Source: Nigrospora sphaerica (lineage: Eukaryota > Ascomycota > Sordariomycetes > Amphisphaeriales > Apiosporaceae). Taken from it: a stretch of DNA of 64,000 bases. Location: the NCBI GenBank assembly GCA_018287875.1, contig JAGVVL010000013.1:3100001-3164000 (forward strand), given 5' to 3'. Within the stretch, counting starts at the first letter, position 1, and each line of letters starts with the position of its first letter. The notes below the pieces were generated by a model. The model was not told the DNA's origin. It did not search any database and worked only from the letters and a program-made list of their open reading frames with translations. The position numbers and the translations under genes are program-made. This document shows, in pieces, positions 60,039 to 64,000 of this stretch.

Positions 60039-60558
60039 TCCGAGGCATATACGAAGTGCGAGGTTTGGCCGTAGGCATGTACGAGGGGACGTGGTTGCTT
60101 TAGTTTCCAATCGGGTCAGAAGAAGCATGTCGATCTCGCCTCGAATTGGTGTTTACCTCGGATCGCGGGACGAATCAGAGGCTTTTGCGAGGTTATACAG
60201 AGCCTCCCTTCGGACTTCCTCGCACTTCCTCGCACTTTCTTGCATTTCCTCGCACTTCGTATGAGCCATCATTCCCGCGCTTATAGCTTGGCGGTTGAGA
60301 GGTGACTGGATGGAATTTTCAGCCTGCGCCAGCCGCATCGATGCGTCGATCACCACCATCGTCATTTCTAGGGGTGCTGGTAAGCAGTGCAAACGTCGCC
60401 TTGATATCTGGGGTTGAGACAGACATAAATAGAGAGAGTCTACCGAGGGACTGTAAAGTGAAGGACATGAAGCAACCCGGTCAACTTACTGCAGGAAGTG
60501 TGCAACGTTCATCTTCGCCAAGTCTTGTTATTAGTTGTCGCTCTCGAAACTCATCACG
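60039..60558. promoter_or_regulatory. Shared divergent promoter of Zn2Cys6 regulator and FAD oxidase
   Basis: The two start codons are 520 bases apart and point away from each other. Between them the 11-mer CCTCGCACTTC occurs at 60218-60228 and 60248-60258, as CCTCGCACTTT at 60228-60238, and in inverted orientation (GAAGTGCGAGG) at 60053-60063. The intervening decamers are diverged copies of the same unit. Confidence 0.55.
60214..60258 (+). repeat. 10-bp tandem repeat (ACTTCCTCGC unit)
   Basis: Four and a half head-to-tail decamers, one of them degenerate (ACTTTCTTGC). They lie in the divergent promoter and contain the 11-mer described there. Confidence 0.75.
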
Positions 60559-62252
60559 ATGTTGTCTAAAACAACCACCCCTGCGGCACTGCTATCGCTG
60601 GCCATGCTCCATCACGTTCAAGGAAAAGCTCCACCCAGCTACAACACGACGCACAACCTTACCGGCTTCGCACCTGTATGCAACTCCCTGAAACCATGAT
60701 ATGAGACCCACCCGTCTTTTCTGACCTTATTACAGTGTGATGCCCTCATCCAGGCAGACCTGTCTCACGCCGTTCACCTGCCCGACTCTCCCCTCTACCC
60801 GTCCCTTGTGCTCGGCTCCTGGTCGCCTGACACGCAGAGGGCACCGTGGTGCTTCGTCGTGCCGAGCACGCCCGCCGAGGTTTCTCAAGCTCTTACTGCG
60901 ATCCAGTCCGCTGGCGACGGCGCCGGAGACTGGCATGTCGCCATCCGCAGCGGTGGCCACGGGAACAGAAGAGCGAACAGTCTCGAGCAGGGCGTCATCG
61001 TCGACCTGTCCCGCCTGAACACCATCACATACGACGACGCTACCGCGATTGCGAGTGTCGGTCCGGGAGCACGGTGGGGCGAGGTCTACGCCAGCCTGCA
61101 AGAGCACGGTGTCTTAGTGACGGGCGGAAGAGAGGGCGTCGTGGGCGTCGGCGGGCTCTTGCTCGGCGGCGGCATCTCGTGGCACACGGCCCGAACGGGC
61201 TTCGCCTGCGACGGCGTCGTCAACTACGAGATGGTGCTGGCGAGCGGCGAAATCATCAACGCGAACGCGACGGCCCACTCGGATCTGTTCCGCACACTTA
61301 AAGGGGGCGGCAGCAACTTTGGCATCGTCACCCGCTTCGATCTCGAGACATTTCCAGCGACGAACCTCATCGTCGATAGGAGAAGCATCGGCGTGGAGCA
61401 CGTCGACGCCGTCATCGACGCCGTTGCTGCCTTCACCGACCTGGACCAGTCCTACCACGATAATGCGCTCCTTTCGGCCATCATGTACAGGCCAGATCTG
61501 GGGACCAGTATCATCAGCGTGACGGAGATCAACACCCTAAACCGTACAAACAGCACGGCGTTTGATAAGATGAACCGAATCCCAACCGTTGAGCCGGCTA
61601 AGGTGACATCTCAGACTCTTGCACAAGCCGCCAATTCTTCAGCGCTACCAGGTTCGATAAGGTACGTTGACCAGGGAAGTCCTTCCTATCGTGGAATCTA
61701 AACGACTGAATCTCTGCTCCTAGAACCGCTGGCGCTGGGCCCGTGACGATCGCGAACGACCCGCGAGTCATGCGCTACTGCGTCGAGCAGTACAACAGCT
61801 TTGTGGAGGACTTGAAAGTCACCCTTGGGCCCAAGAACTTTAGCACCATCCTTGATTTCCAGCCTCTCCCCTCTTATATCACCGATATCAGCGTGCAGAA
61901 GGGGGGCAACATGCTTGGGCTGGAGCGGAGCCCACGCAACAAGATCCTTTTCGCGGCCGGTGCCATCTTGACGGTTCCGAGCAGCCAGAGCCAGTGGCCC
62001 CTGGTATACCAAAAGGCCACGGCCTTGGTCCAAAAGATCAAGGCATTTGCCGAGTCCGTCGGAAGCAACGAAGAGTTCACATACCTCGCCTACGCCGATG
62101 CCACCCAGGACCCTATTGGGAGCTACGGCGCAGCCAACGTAGAGAAGATGAAGGACACGGCGAAGAAATACGACCCTGCTGGCTTTTTTCAGCGCAGGGT
62201 ACCAGGCGGTTTTAAGCTCAGCAGGGCTCAGTTAACGAAGGCGGCTCTGTAG
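60559..62252 (+). CDS. Secreted FAD-linked oxidase (berberine-bridge-enzyme-like)
   Basis: Exons 60559-60675, 60736-61661 and 61724-62252 give 523 residues; the junctions read GFAP|CDALIQ and SIR|TAGAGPV. A signal peptide (LLSLAMLHHVQG) precedes an FAD_binding_4 (PCMH) domain. IRSGGHGN contains His114, the expected covalent FAD ligand. GGREGVVGVGGLLLGGGISW lacks the second Cys that makes BBE enzymes bicovalent, so a single FAD linkage is predicted. KGGGSNFGIVTRFDLETFP closes the FAD fold. The end (YAGFF-like KKYDPAGFFQRRVPGGFKL) matches the BBE C-terminus. Such enzymes oxidise sugars, alcohols or secondary metabolites with O2; the substrate is unknown. Confidence 0.9.
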
Positions 62253-63548
62253 CTTCCAAGTACACGAGCCTACTACTACAGGTCGAACGGACCTGGATTT
62301 GGAGACGCTAGGTAGACCCAGGTAGCAACGACGAATCAGGTCTTATTTCATCGCCATTTCCACAGTGCTCTTCATATCCTCGTTGGTTTTCGCGCTGCCG
62401 AGTTCCAATGCTTCCCTCCACGTAGAAGCGGTACGCCGGTGTCAACTGGCCCATCGTTTCCACGCGCTTACCAATGTCATCGATTCCTCCCCCATGGTGA
62501 AAATTCTTGGGAGCGGCCTCTTTGTCTGACTGGTAGCAAGACTATACATGTGTACTAAGTACGCCCCGCTGCCCCGCGCAGCACGTCTCCAGAGGCAAGG
62601 CCTCCAGGGGCGGGACCTCCAGGATCGGGGTGGTCTAAGTCTGATAATGTCTGGCCGTGAAGGTGACCGGGGCGATGGAAAGAGGGAGGCTTGGCGGTAG
62701 GGTGTGGTATGTACTGGCGGTGTGGAGCTGTTTGTGAAACTGCGAAGCGGTGCTCGGTGGCAGCACCACCATGGAGACGAGAAGCATCCGTAGGGATTCT
62801 ATGGCAACATCTTTGTCAGTAAACAGAGTCGTCCATGCAGCATCCGTAGTGCAGTGCATTGGCATCATGTATAGGTGCACAAGGCCGGTGGTGGCAGCCG
62901 CAGGTGTCTTAGATGTAGGGCATGGCATGACCTACAGCCTATGCTAGGGACTGCCGGATTAGGAAGTTAGGATCTTTATAAGAAGATCTCAGTCCGCGAT
63001 AGGTTTGTGTAGAACACTTCTCTGAATACACGCACACTCCTTTCCGCCTTCACGATATATTCGCACGACAGTGATATCAGATTCACTTGGTAGCTTATCT
63101 TTAACCTGCAATTGCCGTTCCTACTAATCCCGCTAGTCCTGCTGATGCTATTGGTTCGAGTACGCAGACCTGCGGATGATGCGCGAAGCAGGGCCACAGT
63201 CATCGCAGCTGCGAAGGGCCTATACTGAAGTGCGTCCCGTGCGGAGGCCCGCACTAATCGTTCAGCAGTAACTGTCTAACGCTTTACCCGGTACATCATG
63301 AGTAAAGCGCTTCGCATGATTCAACATAATGGGAGGAAGTAAGGGCCAGCGCCAGATAGCCTTATAAACAACGAGGCAACACGGGACGTAACAGTCATAG
63401 CAATACAAGAACCACACGCGAGAAGGGTTCAGAGATAACTTCTCATGACACCTACGGGCCATCAGGGAATGGTTAAGATGGTCCCGCTCGTATGCAGGGA
63501 AGGGAGAGGGGCCATCCAGAGCATGCTTTGAATCAACAAACATAAACT
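62253..63548. other. Intergenic region
   Basis: No supported gene. Frames on the minus strand at 62635-62928 and 62976-63254 show no motif. Contains the 3' UTR of the FAD oxidase gene. Confidence 0.4.
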
Positions 63549-63899
63549 ATGGACGAAAACCCTGGATCAATTCATCCACTGCAAGCTAACGCGAGAGCGG
63601 GAGAGGGCTGGCCTATCCCGCCCCTACTGAAGCCAAGAGAGGACGAAAGAGAGTGGGAACAGGCCAGCAAACCCATAAGTCTACGACGCATGAGTACGGG
63701 CGACTGGGACTGGCGAGAGGAACACCGGACCTGGCTTATCGGGAACCCAGCCGCCTTCGCGGAATTCTGCAGAAAGACCGGATACTTCACAGAGATCTGC
63801 CCAATGCTTTACAAACAAATGGCGTGCTGCGAAGATCGTGCAGCCCGGATCCGGCAACAACTTGAGCAGGAGGAAGCAGAACGGGCCGAGGCCGAATAG
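63549..63899 (+). CDS. Small hypothetical protein, charged and helical
   Basis: An open frame of 116 residues with an A-rich context before the ATG. It has Trp-rich stretches (STGDWDWREEHRTWL), FAEFCRKTGYF in the middle, and a C-terminal Gln/Glu/Arg helix (IRQQLEQEEAERAEAE) likely to form a coiled coil. No signal peptide or known domain. It could be a lineage-specific gene or a fragment of a larger or mobile element; the flanks give no help. No intron is needed. Confidence 0.35.
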   Translation: MDENPGSIHPLQANARAGEGWPIPPLLKPREDEREWEQASKPISLRRMSTGDWDWREEHRTWLIGNPAAFAEFCRKTGYFTEICPMLYKQMACCEDRAARIRQQLEQEEAERAEAE

Positions 63900-64000
63900 G
63901 ACGAAGTGTCAAATATCGAGCTTGTTGAGCTAACGACGATGATATCGGCGAGAGAACCTCTCCACCAGGCACTGGCAAAGTTGGGTTGGGGGGGTTGTCA

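Noticed and set aside
60214..60258. Tandem decamers as a CRISPR-like array
   Set aside because: Head-to-tail 10-bp units without unique spacers, in a eukaryotic genome; a promoter microsatellite or binding-site array fits better.

Overview
The window is nuclear DNA of a filamentous ascomycete (Pezizomycotina), most likely a Sordariomycete. The coding regions are GC-rich and split by short (about 50-150 nt) GT-AG introns. The family content is also typical: a Zn2Cys6 regulator, a HET-domain relic, a gEgh16/MAS3-type protein, a LysM protein, a WSC-fused GH3 enzyme, a fungal hybrid histidine kinase and a Kex2-type repeat precursor. The species cannot be fixed from sequence alone. Gene models were built by joining reading frames at splice sites so that phase and family motifs agree.

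Layout. 1-10.5 kb is housekeeping: the 3' end of a PP2C phosphatase, UTP23 (rRNA processing), a DUF726 lipase-like membrane protein (Mil1/TMCO4 type) and, on the minus strand, LEU4 (2-isopropylmalate synthase, nine exons, the first only 8 nt). 10.5-17.6 kb is gene-poor and holds a decayed HET-domain gene. 17.6-21.4 kb has a single-pass cell-surface protein and TVP23. 22.3-25.2 kb is a run of small minus-strand secreted genes: a two-LysM protein, a short secretory-like frame that lacks a start codon, and a five-repeat Kex2-processed peptide precursor. 26.4-28.9 kb has a GDSL/SGNH esterase converging on csn4. 31.6-32.4 kb is a gEgh16-like secreted protein. 33-36 kb carries two broken copies of a Tri3-like acyltransferase in gene-poor DNA. 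38.8-47.8 kb has a hybrid histidine kinase, a polytopic membrane protein and an extended-SDR ketoreductase. 50.5-58 kb has a 14-TM-type MFS transporter and a WSC + GH3 beta-xylosidase, followed by an intron-containing tRNA-Lys. 58.8-62.3 kb is a divergent pair, a Zn2Cys6 regulator and a BBE-like FAD oxidase, sharing a 520-bp promoter with a repeated 11-mer.

How the parts relate. There is no classical biosynthetic cluster. The most notable locus is the peptide precursor at 24.66-25.14 kb. It has a signal peptide and five acidic units with a FEI(K/P) core, separated by KR or KRR, and two of the units are carried on duplicated exon-intron modules. The LysM, gEgh16, beta-xylosidase and GDSL proteins suggest plant-cell-wall or host interaction. 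The HET and acyltransferase relics mark decaying accessory DNA. Intergenic stretches over about 300 bases are listed as such.
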